Positions 47,990-58,574 of a stretch of 64,000 nucleotides of DNA are shown piece by piece. The notes beneath the pieces are model-generated. The model was not told the DNA's origin. It did no database searches and saw nothing but the letters and a program-made list of their open reading frames with translations. The stretch's first letter is position 1, and the number at the start of each line of letters is the position of its first letter. The stretch is from Malachius bipustulatus (Eukaryota; Arthropoda; Insecta; Coleoptera; Melyridae), in NCBI GenBank assembly GCA_910589415.1, contig OU342630.1:88470186-88534185 (forward strand), given 5' to 3'. The position numbers and the translations under genes are program-made.

Positions 47990-48320
47990 TACAGACCCGG
48001 TTAAATTAGAGAAAAGCTGCACAATTTAATGCTTAATGAGAATCTGAATTTTTTCTTTGAATATTTTTAGTCGTTGCTGAAATATCCTGAAAAACCTGAA
48101 CAATCAAAATTTCTTTTTTTAGCCATATCTTTTTTATTATTGGAAATTAATTAATTATTTTTTGTAGACTTACATTAGTCGTCAAAAGCTATCCCTTTCA
48201 CATTATAAAAATTTTCAAAGCCGACTAAATTCCAGAGTTTTTAAGCCTACTTTTGTTTTTCTTATGGCCGCCATATTGATTTTTTCATGTCGTTCGGTAT
48301 AAGATAAAAATCAAGGAAAC
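47990..48320 (+). repeat. Arm of the GGTGCACC foldback family
   Basis: GGTTAAATTAGAGAAAAGCTG, CTGAAATATCCTGAAAAACC, TTTTTTTAGCCATATC, TTGTAGACTTACATTAGTCG and CTTATGGCCGCCATATTG follow the family arm. The terminal inverted repeat is lost. Confidence 0.7.
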
Positions 48321-48599
48321 AAAAATTAATAACATTCAAAAAATTTTATATTGATAATTATTATTATTATTTTTAATTATATTCTTTTTTCGAAAAAAAA
48401 CTTTTGTAAATATTTACATCCACGTATCCTAAGTTCCATCAATTTTTTCTGGATCAAGGAGCGAAATAGGGGTGCTGGGTGGGTAAGAAGCTAAAAACAG
48501 TTATTGCAATCTAATCTTCACTTTCAGGGCAAGGAATATCTTCGAAATTAACAGTAGCACGATTATTATTTAGTGCTATTGAAATGCCATCATTAAATC

Positions 48600-49827
48600 A
48601 TTTATACATTTTCTTATAAAAGAAAAGTTTATTAAATTTTTTACAAATGTTTTTTCTTCATCTAAAATCAATTAAAATCAATGAATATCTGTAATCAGAA
48701 GTAATAATACTTAATACGAGTATGTAATCAAAAGTATAAATTATCTGAAATATCAGACCAAAAAAATCTAATTTCATTTTGGAGCTAAATTTGTTCGTCT
48801 AGGTTTATAGCGCGCTTAGAAAAGTAACTTATAAAAACAATAGGTACATAAATAGTTTAGAAAGGGTTTGTGCATAATATTATAGAATTTTATCATGTAT
48901 TTTTAAAAATTTTGAAAGTTTCATAGGTTTTTTTTATATTCACCTACCCACCCACCAAACTTATAAATCACAGTACCTAACTACAATATTATAAGTTTTA
49001 AAATCATCATCAATGAAAATATAGGTACATAAGTACCTAACTGATTATCACCAAATTATAATTATTAATTTGTGATCGTTTAAAGACTGCAGTCAGTAAG
49101 GTAGGTATGGTATAGTCGACCAAGAGATATAACGAAATGATCTAATTGTTAAACTGTCATATTTTATGACTTCAACAATATTTCAATAATCCAAAAATTG
49201 ATAAAATGACAGAAGTCGTTTCGTTATATCTCTGGTCCAACTATACTGCATGCACCTATTTAATAGTAACTGTATTTTGTAACTTTGTTTTTTGATTTAA
49301 CTTACGAGTACCTACCTAAACATTACTTGAGTTATTTTCGTTTATTTCCTGTTATTTTGATTTTGTTTCCTAGGTAACCTTTTGTATTGGAACTGTTTTT
49401 CTCTGATTGTTGATTGAAATCAGTTTAGTTGGATTGATTTTTCACAGGGCTGAACTTTTATTTTTTTTAACTTACTCAAAAAATATCGATACAATTTTGT
49501 GGAAATTTTCAATTACCTTTTGATTTCACAATCAAATATAAAAATCCTAAACAAGTTTACCGCCAACAGAAGCGCTTTAATTTAAATGAAAAATTTTGTC
49601 GATTTCGTCGAACTAGTTGAGTAGTTTCAAATATTTAAAACTTTTAAAATGCAATTTTTCTGAATCATCAATTTTTGAATTTTTTGTAATTCTAAAAGTC
49701 CTGTCCTGCAAAAAAAGTCGTAAATGTACATGTCATGTTAGGAGTAGTCTAAACATGATACATATAAGTGGTAGCTGGTTTTACGCAAAAATAAAACAAC
49801 ACATTTTCTTTCCCATTTCGCTCCACT
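48600..49827. repeat. Partial inverted copy of the 3.2-kb element
   Basis: Read backwards from CATTTCGCTCCACT (ending 49827), it matches the left end of 37973-41201: the ACTTATA..GTAGCTGG block, AACAAAAT..ACCGCCAA and TTTTGATTTCACAATCAAAT. It then matches the CCTAGGTAACCTT block, the GACTGCAGTCAGTAAGG block (compare 39740) and TAATCAAAAGTATAAAT (compare 40120). It lacks about 600 bp present at 38340-38935 and one arm of the inner palindrome. Confidence 0.7.
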
Positions 49828-49914
49828 AGTTGGAAAAACCGGACTTTATTCAATTTAATTATACGAGGTTCCATTAACTGGGTATTCGTGACTCGCTACG
49901 TGGACATCGGAAAT

Positions 49915-50130
49915 AGTAAAAAAAAACAGGGTCTGTTAAATTTCAAAAAATGTGGACAATTTTAAATATTGAGAAGTATTGAGAATCTGAAAAAAAAATA
50001 GGATAATAATAGGATGCTGCTGAAATATCGTGATAAAAAAACAAAAATCGAGATCTTATTTCAGCTAAATCTTTTTAATAAGGTACCATGCACAAAGTAA
50101 GAAACCACAAATTAATAAACAGAAAAATTT
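49915..50130 (+). repeat. Highly diverged arm of the GGTGCACC foldback family
   Basis: AACAGGGTCTGTTAAATTTC, GCTGAAATATCGTGA and AAAAATCGAGATCTTATTTC follow the arm order over a short distance. Confidence 0.45.
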
Positions 50131-50235
50131 AAAAATTTTAACACACTTTGTTTATTCTGACTCCTTTATTAAAGTTTATTAATTCCAATGAGAACGAAAT
50201 ATTAAAATTTAAAGAGGACCGTTTTTTTGACATAT

Positions 50236-51000
50236 TGTATCGTAAAGTACATGACATGCATGTAGGTATTGAAAATTTAAAACGACTTCTAAGTTACAAT
50301 GGGTAGGTACAACATAAGTTAATATAGGGTGTAATGTTTTACATATTATTACCTATGGAAATACTTTAAAAATGCACTTTTTGACATTCGGTAAAATTTT
50401 ATTACGTTATTTTTAATAAAGAAGATTACATTTTTTCGAATTTATTTGCAATTTGATCAATTTTTGGGTTCCGGGATTTTTTCTATAGCGAATGGCATGA
50501 AAAACAATATGGCGGCCATAAGAAAAACAAAAGTTGACTTTGAAAATCCCAAGATCTAGTCGGCTTTGTAAATTTTTGAAACGTCAAATGTGTGGCTCAT
50601 TAAGGCTTATGTAAACCTACATAAAATTTTTTTTTTCAATAATAAAGAAGATATGACTAAAATAATAAATCTGCATGTTTCAAGTTTTTTTCAGGATATT
50701 TCAAGAAATTCTGGGAATATTGAGAAAAAAAAAATTGCCAAATACTGCGCAACTTTTTTGTAATTTAACCGACTTCGTATCTCTTACAGTTTCATGCAGT
50801 TTTTTTTTTCCTCAATGGGACAAGTATAATTAAATTAAACGACGACCGGCTTTTCTGAAAGGTCGTATTGTAAAGTAGATGGCATGTACTATTATTGAAA
50901 ATTAAAAACGACTTCCAAAGTAGGTACAAGACATTAAGTTAACATAGGGTGCATATTTTTACATGCTACCCTATGGCAACACTTAAAAAAATGCACTGTA
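50236..51000. repeat. Direct repeats flanking an inserted foldback arm
   Basis: About 155 bp at 50236-50390 (GTAAAGTACATGACATGCATGTAG ... TATAGGGTGTAATGTTTTACAT) recurs in the same orientation at 50868-51000 (GTAAAGTAGATGGCATG ... CATAGGGTGCATATTTTTACAT). Between them lies the foldback arm 50480-50815. The pair looks like a segmental duplication or two solo copies of one short element. Confidence 0.65.
50480..50815 (-). repeat. Inverted arm of the GGTGCACC foldback family
   Basis: AATATGGCGGCCATAAGAAA, AAAATCCCAAGATCTAGTCGG, AATAAAGAAGATATGAC and CAGGATATTTCAAG follow the right arm order of the family. The end (CGTATCTCTTACAGTTTCATG) matches the sister copy at 42120. Confidence 0.7.
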
Positions 51001-51467
51001 CCTATAGTTTGTATGTTGTTTTTTGTTAGTCACGCAACTGCATGTTTTTGTTTATTTGAATGTTATTTGCAGTGCTGATCAACATTTTTAAGTAACAATT
51101 TTTGATATTGTCGAAAATAAAACATTTTACTTATAACAATAAATATAAATAAATAATAAAATAACTATTTTACTCTTTGGTACTATTCGTGTTTTAGGAC
51201 AAAGCTCGTATACGATTGCAAAAATTTTATGTCAGACTATTCCATTTTAGGTTTCAGACCAAGCACAACTTTTTATGGAGAATAACTTTTTTTCCAAAAA
51301 TGGATAATAAAAAAGTGACCACGAATTGAAATTTTTCGTTTGGCGCGTTATTTCCCAATAAACTTTAATATCAGCTAGGAAATTTATTAAAATAGCTATT
51401 TATGATATTGGTGTTAAAAGTGAAGTTTTATTTTGTGAGTGAAAAGGTTTGTGAAATGAGCGAAGCG

Positions 51468-52605
51468 TAGCGGAGCGAATTTTACAAATTCACGAACATA
51501 TAATAAAATCACTTCTAAGACGAATATCATACAATGGTTTTTGTAAAACTGCTCTATTTTGATAATAAAATAGATGAATTTAGAATGACACAACTTCAAA
51601 TTGCATTTTAAAATATTACAGATCAGTACAAGTAGTGTACTATGCATAGAAACCGTTGCCGACGCTATGGTTACTAACAAATAAATGCGTGCATACAAAT
51701 AAAAGAGATGCCATAATAATTATTATTATTGATTGCAATTTCTGAACAATTATTATTGTCTTGAATTCTTGACTAGGTACTTATTTTTTTATTAATATGT
51801 TTGCCAGTAATAAAAAGAATATGAAAAAATCTTACTACCTATAATTTTGTCTGATTTCGTCATGAGAAAATGTAGTTTAAAAAGAGAATGTAAGTAAGTA
51901 CAGATAAAGTAGATAGAATTACTTTTAACACGAGTGTTGTAATGTACTTTTAACACTAGGGTTAAAAGTACTTTTAACACGCTTCCATTTAAACAATCAC
52001 TTTTAACACTGTCAGCTGTCGTTAAAAGTGATGTATGTGTCTTTTAATGGCAGTTGCACAAAAACATTTTTTTGTGCCATTGAAGCCCATGGAAGCGGGT
52101 TAAAAAAATTTGTAACAGTGTTAAAAATACATTACAACACTCGTGTTAAGAGTAATTCTATCTACTTTATCTGTACTTACTTACATTCTCTTTTTAAACT
52201 ACATTTTCTCATGACGAAATCAGGCAAAATTATAGGTAAGTAATAAGATTTTTTCATATTCTTTTTATTACTGTCAAACATATTAATAAAAAATAAGTAC
52301 CTAGTCAAGAATTCAAGACAATAATAATTGTTCAGAAATTGCAAATAATAATAATTATTATGACATCTCTTTTATTTGTATGCACGCATTTGTTAGTAAC
52401 CATAGCGTCAGCAACGGTTGCTATTGCATAGTACACTACTTGTACTTACTTGTCTGTAATATTTTAAAATGCAATTTGAAGTTGAGTGTCATTCTAAATT
52501 CATCAATTTTATTATCAAAATAGCAGTTTTACAAAAACCATTGTATGATATTCGTCTTAAAAGTGATTTTATTTTGTTCGTGAATTTGTAAAATTCGCTC
52601 CGCTA
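51468..52605. mobile_element. 1.1-kb foldback element with ~490-bp arms
   Basis: The arms (51468-51957 and 52118-52605) are inverted copies over their full length. Shared blocks include GCGGAGCGAATTTTACAAATTC, ATCATACAATGGTTTTTGTA, AGTACACTACTTGTA, GCGTGCATACAAATAAAAG and GAGAATGTAAGTAAGTACAG. The loop carries repeated CTTTTAACAC motifs in both orientations. The open frames on both strands of the arms are mirror images of each other and show no domain. No transposase was found. Superfamily is unknown. Confidence 0.85.
51958..52117. repeat. TTTTAACAC iteron cluster in the foldback loop
   Basis: ACTTTTAACAC or its inverse occurs at about 51917, 51949, 51961, 51970, 51998, 52021 and 52118. One pair makes a perfect stem CACTTTTAAC/GTTAAAAGTG (51998-52007 with 52021-52030) around ACTGTCAGCTGTC. 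Confidence 0.75.
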
Positions 52606-52609
52606 TCGC

Positions 52610-53500
52610 AAGTTTCATCTTTTAGTTTTAAAAAGCAAGGTCGCAAGGTATATTTCTTTTAAATAAATTGCTATAATGCAAAAATACAGTCAGAACATCT
52701 GAACACGATAATGTAAAAAAATACGTTGTTCTATTTCAAAAAATTAACCGGGTAAAAATGGGACACCTGTACCTATACCTATAGCTGAAAATAATGTTGG
52801 CTTATGCATACGTAGGAATTTTAGTTTAAAAGTTCTGTGCTAAAATTGTTAAAATACCAAGAATTTATGAGGTGATCCAAGAATGGTTGATTGGCTATTA
52901 TGCGGTTATTATACGAAACGCAGCTCGTAATGCTTGCGCTGGCGACTGTAAACACAGTTGCTCTCGGGTTAAATTATTTTACTGGAGAGGAGATTGAAGA
53001 GCTCGTGATGCTTATGAATTGATGTAAACATATCATCACTCAATGCACCGTTGCCAATTTTACCGGGACTCGAATAATCGGCTGTGCGTCTACAGGCTTC
53101 GAAAAATGCTCGACATACACACAATTATATACTAACGTGCGCCGCTCCCTCTGTAGAACGTTTCGTTGAACTATGTCGCGTATGTTTTAGGGTACCCCGG
53201 TGTCAAAGTGATGCCCTGGGCAAAATTTATCCAACGTTTCCACCGATAGATGGCCATGCTGTACGACGTTTATACACGTTAAAATTTTCGAAGCCCGAAG
53301 TCGGGCTTCACATGGTAGGTCCAGGCTTCGAATACTCAACTGAACATAGCATTTTAGGCTTCGTATGGGCTCTTAATATGTCTATATATATCGTGGGCAG
53401 ATATATATATATAATTATAATTATCAATATTTTATATTTATATATATATATATATATATTTATAATTACAATAACAAAGTGGAGCGTTATTCGAGCCAAG
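52610..53500. other. Stretch without a convincing gene
   Basis: The 141-codon frame at 53084-53509 ends in a (TA)n microsatellite (53398-53462) and has no recognised domain. A perfect GAAGCCCGA-AG-TCGGGCTTC hairpin sits at 53290-53309. Confidence 0.5.
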
Positions 53501-53503
53501 TAC

Positions 53504-53574
53504 ATATAGTAAAAAGAAGAAGTTTGTTTATTATGAGCCCTAGAACCCAAACAAACTTCTTCTTTTTACTATAT
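53504..53574. repeat. Perfect 26-bp hairpin with 19-base loop
   Basis: ATATAGTAAAAAGAAGAAG... (53504-53529) is the exact inverse of 53549-53574, around the loop TTATGAGCCCTAGAACCC. The arms are purine-rich on one side and pyrimidine-rich on the other. It abuts the tandem array that starts at 53573. Confidence 0.9.
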
Positions 53575-55620
53575 TTCTCCAAAATCACGATTTTTCGATT
53601 TTAAAAACGCTCCTGTAGCTTTATCTTTCAAGATTAGTGAACGAAATTTTGGATTCTTGTAAAGCTTGGGAATGACTTTAGATTTTCGTTGAAAAAAATT
53701 CCAAAAGTCACGTTACTTCTACAGGGTGTCCTTTCAAAGTTCCCCAAATCCGGACTTTGAGGCACGGTTTCTGGCCGCAGTTTTCAATCTAGGGGGCTGA
53801 AATTTTTGTGAGAGTAAGATGTCCACAAGGAGTGGTCTGGTATTGCACTTGAGCAAAATCGGCCGAGCCGTTTCAAAATGGCTGCCATTTTAATTTTTGG
53901 AAAAAGGACTATTTTTTGAACCCCTGTATAAGCTAGATAGAAAAAGAGTTTTATATCAACTTTACAAGATTGGAAGTAAATGACTTGAAATTTAATTTAG
54001 TGTAATAAAATTTGCATTTTTTTTATTAATAAGCCAGTGGCGTGGGTAGAAAAAGGGTAAAAATGGCTAAATTTCTCCAACAATTTATGAGCACATTTAT
54101 AAAGTAATTAAACTGAAATTTTTACAGTAGACAACTATACTAATAGGCTTCAACCCTTGAGAATTTCACGAAGTAACTAAAAAAAATGGCGGAGATATTC
54201 GATTTTTTTTTTACATGATGTTTATTTCTCTAAAATTTTAAACACGCTCCTGTAGCTTCATCTTTCAAGATTAATGAACGAAATTTTTTACTCTCATAAA
54301 CCTCAGGGCTGACGTTTAATTTTCGTAAAAAACATTTTCCTAGAGTTGCGTTACTTCTACAGAATGTCCCTCCGAATTTAAAAAAAAAAACCGTCCGTGA
54401 GGCACAGGTTCTGGTCGAAGTTTTCAATCTAGAGCGCTGAAATTTTTCTGGTAGTAAGATAACCTCAAGTAGTCGTCTGGTACTGTATTTGAGTAAAATA
54501 GGTAAAGACGTTCCAAAATGGCGACCATTTGAATTTTCGGAAAATTTACTGTTTTTTGAACCCCTGTATGAGCAAGATGGTAAAATAACTTTTAAATAAA
54601 ATTAACAGGATTGGAAAAAAATTATTTAAAATTTGAGTTAATGCAATAAAATTTGCATTATTTCTATTAATAAGCCAGTGGCGTGGGTAGGAAAAGGGTA
54701 AAAATGGGTAAATTTCTATAACCGTTTTTGAGCACATTTTTGAAGGAATTGAACTAAATTTTTTACAGTAGACAACTATACTAATACTCTTTAATCTTTA
54801 AAAATTTCAAGGATCAAATAAAAGAAATGGCGGAGATATTCGAATTTATTTTACATGATGTTAATTTCTCTAAAATTTTAAAAACCTTCTAGTAGCTTCA
54901 TCTTTCAAGATTAGTGAAAGAAATTTTTTACTCTTGTGAAACTTTGGGATGACGTTAAATTTTCGTTGAAAAAAATTTTCAAAAGTCGCGTTACTTCCAC
55001 AGGGTGTCCTTTAAAATTTCGAAAAATCCGGTCCATGTGGCATGGTTTTCGCCTAACAAAATAATGAGAATGGCAACTAAAGGCTTGTCTAATAACTTAA
55101 CGATTGAATGTTCATTATTAGAATAATATAAAAATGAGGAAAAGCCCATCAGCGATGCGTCGTGTACCCACCAGCACCAGCGCACCGTTTTCATCGCGCT
55201 CGGCTCGGGCGCGATCACCCATGCAGATATGCCTGCTCCTGCCAACCCCAATTGCAGAAAATAAAAACTGCTACACATCTGTATTAAGAAGATTGGATTA
55301 AAATGATTTGAAATTTGAATTAATGCAATAAAATTTTAATTATTTTTAATAATAAGCTAGTGGCGTGGGTAAGAAAATGGTAAAAATGGCTAAATTTCTT
55401 TAACTGATTATGAGCACATTTTTGAGAGAATTTACCTGAAATTTTCAGAGTAGACAACTACACTAATAAACTTTAACTCTCCAAAATTTCAAGAAGCAAA
55501 TAAGAGAAATGGCGGAGTTATTCAATTTTTTTACATGATGTTTATTTCTCTAAAATTTCAAATGTTCGATTTTCAGAACTCGCCTGTAACTTTTTAAAGT
55601 TAGTCAGTGGCGGGTATAGG
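53573..55620. repeat. Tandem array, three ~650-bp units plus a partial fourth
   Basis: Units start at ATTTCTCYAAAAT: 53573, 54224, 54864 and 55544 (spacings 651, 640, 680). Each contains CTCCTGTAGCTT or a variant, CTTTCAAGATTA.TGAA, a mariner-like ACAGGGTGTCC (53721, 54358, 54999) and AAGCCAGTGGCGTGGGTAG. Each also has GAGCACATTT and ATGGCGGAGATATTC. The third unit has about 180 bases replaced by unrelated GC-rich sequence (55047-55270). Copies are 80-90% alike by eye. No coding frame is conserved among the units. Confidence 0.85.
55047..55270. other. GC-rich foreign segment inside the third tandem unit
   Basis: Between CCGGTCCATGTGGCATGG and ACACATCTGTATTAAGAAG the third unit holds sequence absent from the others. 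This includes a GC-rich core (55155-55250: GCGATGCGTCGTG, CATCGCGCTCGGCTCGGGCG). A 95-codon minus frame crosses it (LGLAGAGISAWVIAPEPS, then VRWCWWVHDASLMGF), and plus frames are open too. It may be a captured exon or another element fragment. I recognise neither product. Confidence 0.4.
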
Positions 55621-55624
55621 AAAA

Positions 55625-56957
55625 GGGACGAAATTGTTCAATTTTGTAATTTTTTTTTGGTTTATTATGTGTAAAAATCTATTTTATGGCACGCTTTCAA
55701 ACGAAATGAAATGAATTTTCACATCAGTAAACCTCTACGAAAATTCGACCTGACTATGGAAAAATTCAGAAAGCCAATTTAAAAGGCGGCAAAAATTTTC
55801 ATAATTGAATCGCATAAAAATACACTATTTCTGCGATTGATGCGCAAGAAGGTTTTTTTTGGTTGTATTCTTTTCCGAAAGTTTCACTTTTTTTTTAATA
55901 TTATTCAATCCTATAACTACAGTATCCATTAAAACGTCACGTAAGGAAGTTTTGGCTGTACTGTCTGTTGTACATATTTCACTGAATTCTCGTAATCGAT
56001 TCGAATCCACGGAAAACTTCCAGCAGTTCCAGCGAACGGCTGAATACGTTTGTAGAATATCCTGACCTAATTCTCTTATTTTCATTCCGCATTCAAATGT
56101 GTCGTCCTCCAGGAGTACTGATATTGAATTCATTGATTTATGTTTAGTTCCATGAAAGTCTAGTTCAACAGAAAAACTCCATTTTGAGCTTTTCCATTCA
56201 AACAGAGCTGTTTTTAGATAATAGTCATTTTATAGAATATAGAAGGCGACGTCACTGGGATGTTGGAGTTGGAAGTAAGTAAGCTTTCAGTTCAGCACTT
56301 TCAGCTTTCTATCCGTCCTCTTTTCCGGTTGAGTATTGATTTTAGACGGTCGATGTCTTCCCGACTCGACACGAAACAGAAACAGTGTTCTACTCTACAA
56401 GCTCACAGCTGGAAATGCGCCGTAGCTAGCGCCGTTGACCGTTCTTGTGAACGCAGGTCATAGACAGCGTTCCGCAAATTCCTCTCATCCTTCATGCCTC
56501 GCCACGCCATGGCTCAAGTTTACTTGCTTTAAGTAGTTGCATTGATTCAATGCTTCATACTTCTCTTATTCCATCTTAAACCTACAGGAATTCTTGCGTT
56601 TAATATTTCGAATTGTTCAAGCTCCATTCATTGGACGAAGTTGTGTGTAAATCTATATATAAACGTCGAAAGTTTGAGAAGTTACAATACCAAAATACCG
56701 ACCCACGGTTTATGATGTTGCTCATACCTATCTAGGTCAGGGTTCACGGTTGGCTAAAGAAAATAGCAAATTGCTTTGAGCGAGGTAATTTTACGTTACG
56801 TTCCGGGTTTGTAGGTTCGTGGGTGAAAACTCTGCTTAAAGTTGATATTCTACCTCTCCCTACTAGGGAGGGCAAATAGGAAATTCAGATTGAACTTTGA
56901 AGCTGAATATCTGATTGTTTTTACATTTTGATTTATCGTTTTCAAGATATAAGGGTT
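55625..56957. other. Stretch without a convincing gene
   Basis: Open frames on both strands at 55825-56133 overlap each other and show no domain. The part at 56240-56470 is more GC-rich, without a recognisable product. Confidence 0.5.
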
Positions 56958-57923
56958 GATTTTTTGAAAACAGCCATCAACTGGCTTAGCACATATTATG
57001 ATAAGTGGAAAATAAAACTCAATGCAAGCAAATGCGAAGCCAAAATCTTCACGCTAAGAAGACCAGCCGATCCTCCCCTAATAATATTAAACGACCATCC
57101 AATACCATGGAATCCATCAGATACCACAGTCAGATACCTTGGACTCCATTTGGACAGGAAACTAAGTTTTAGAGCTCATGTAAATAAGAAACTCAACGAA
57201 GCATATGCACGTCTTGTGATGCTATACCCGATCCTAAACAAGAAATCCGAACTGAAGCTTGAATGTGCAGTTCTAATATACAAATCAATCCTAAGACCTA
57301 TGATTATGTATGCCTGTCCCGTTTGGAGCACAACCTGTAAAACGAACGTAAAGAAGATCCAAACATTCCAAAACAAAGTACTGAGAATAGCAACGCACGC
57401 ACCTTGGTTTATACGAAGTACCCAGATCCACAGAGAGACGTCAACCCCATATATCTCAGATTACATTTCTAAAATTACCAAGAAATTCCTTAAAGATCTA
57501 CACAAGTGCCCAGCAACCGAACTCTATAGACTAGGGAGCAAAACCCAACAAAGAAGACTTAAGAAACGCCTACCACAAGATCTTTATTTATCCAGCGATT
57601 CTGATGACAATGAATATGACGCCAGTCAACACGTAAGATAACATGAAAACTGCTGATATCAACATTGTTACCAATCATTGTTATATTGCATTCATCCATA
57701 TATTTATCTGCTTATTTACTATTATTTCTCCGGCTATGCTGGACACACAATTATGTAACCCTGTTACCCCATTTTCCTTCTTTTCACCATATCAAACTGT
57801 GATAATTTAATTTAAGTTCCTTTAAATACTTATGATCTCAACCTTGTATAATATGTAATATATTGAGCGGGTTAATAAAGATATTAAAAAAAAAAAAAAA
57901 AAAAAAAAAAGATTTTTTGAAAA
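56958..57923 (+). mobile_element. 5'-truncated Jockey-type LINE with poly-A and 13-bp target duplications
   Basis: The inserted sequence runs from about 56971 to the end of a 25-base poly-A (57886-57910). It is flanked by identical 13-bp repeats GATTTTTTGAAAA (56958-56970 and 57911-57923), the signature of target-primed reverse transcription. Only the last ~220 codons of the polymerase ORF and a ~240-bp 3' UTR were copied. The frame is still open and the flanks are perfect, so the insertion is young. Confidence 0.92.
56970..57641 (+). pseudogene. Reverse transcriptase C-terminal part (Jockey-like LINE)
   Basis: The first 14 codons of the surrounding open frame (from ATG 56928) are target DNA. 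The LINE protein enters at about AINWLSTYYDKWKIKLNASK. It shows the post-palm block KWKIKLNASKCEAKIFTLRR, then VRYLGLHLDRKLSFRAH, then the thumb-region pattern IYKSILRPMIMYACPVWS, then KIQTFQNKVLRIATHAPWF. It ends in a charged tail (SSDSDDNEYDASQHVR). These are characteristic of Jockey-clade ORF2 C-termini. The catalytic palm with the YADD box, the endonuclease and ORF1 are missing through 5' truncation, so it cannot be active. No internal stops are present. Confidence 0.9.
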
Positions 57924-58574
57924 TGTACCAGGGAATCTCAGTTAATCTCAGTTAAGTCAAGTGAGCTTTGTTTGAAGGGAACTTTTTTTGACTAACGTGG
58001 GTTCACTCTCACATCACGTATCACTCACTCCCTCTTCCTCATCATTCGTCCTTAAAAATATCAAATAGGATGCTACCTTGTTCGCATCCCACATGTTTTC
58101 TTTAAGATTTCTTTAAGGGTGGATGATGTGGGCAAAGGGGTTAGTGTATCATATTTTTTTAAAGAAGGAAATTCTGGTTCCTCAATAATTTAAGCTAAGT
58201 TCGCATTACTGTTCAATGCAAAAATGCAAAAACCTTGCAAATTTTTGATATTACATACTTTAAGACAATTCAATTTACATTGAACTGCGAAGCAGTAAGT
58301 CTAAAATGCAAAGTAAAAAAAGAAAAATTGCAAAACTTTTTATTTTTCATGAAAAAATTTCGTTTTCATGAAAGGATAACGGAAGTTGGAGTGACTGATG
58401 TACGTGTCAGTTATTGTTAGTCAAATTATTTCTCTCTCTCTCTCTCTCTCTGCCCGTAATCCTGCGTAAGGACGTGGTGATATCATGACACCTGATCAAT
58501 GACTCTAGTCCATTTCTCCCTGTCACAGGCCCGTCAGGAAGCTTCTGGGTAGGTAAGGCCAGTAAGGCCTTAGC
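57924..58574. other. Stretch without a gene, with (TC)n microsatellite
   Basis: The microsatellite (TC)n is at 58431-58451. GCCAGTAAGGCC near 58558 is a short duplication. No gene recognised. Confidence 0.55.

Noticed and set aside
51414..52243. Minus and plus open frames (94, 62 and 71 codons)
   Set aside because: They are mirror translations of the two foldback arms and have no domain.
53084..53509. 141-codon plus-strand open frame
   Set aside because: The C-terminal third is a translated (TA)n microsatellite (IYI repeats), no domain is visible and the composition follows the DNA. Treated as chance.
55825..56133. 102-codon minus frame with an overlapping 68-codon plus frame
   Set aside because: Both strands are open over the same DNA, with no motif or splice context; most likely chance.
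56928..56969. ATG at 56928 as the start of the LINE protein
   Set aside because: The target duplication shows that the inserted DNA begins at about 56971. The first 14 codons are host sequence fused by chance.
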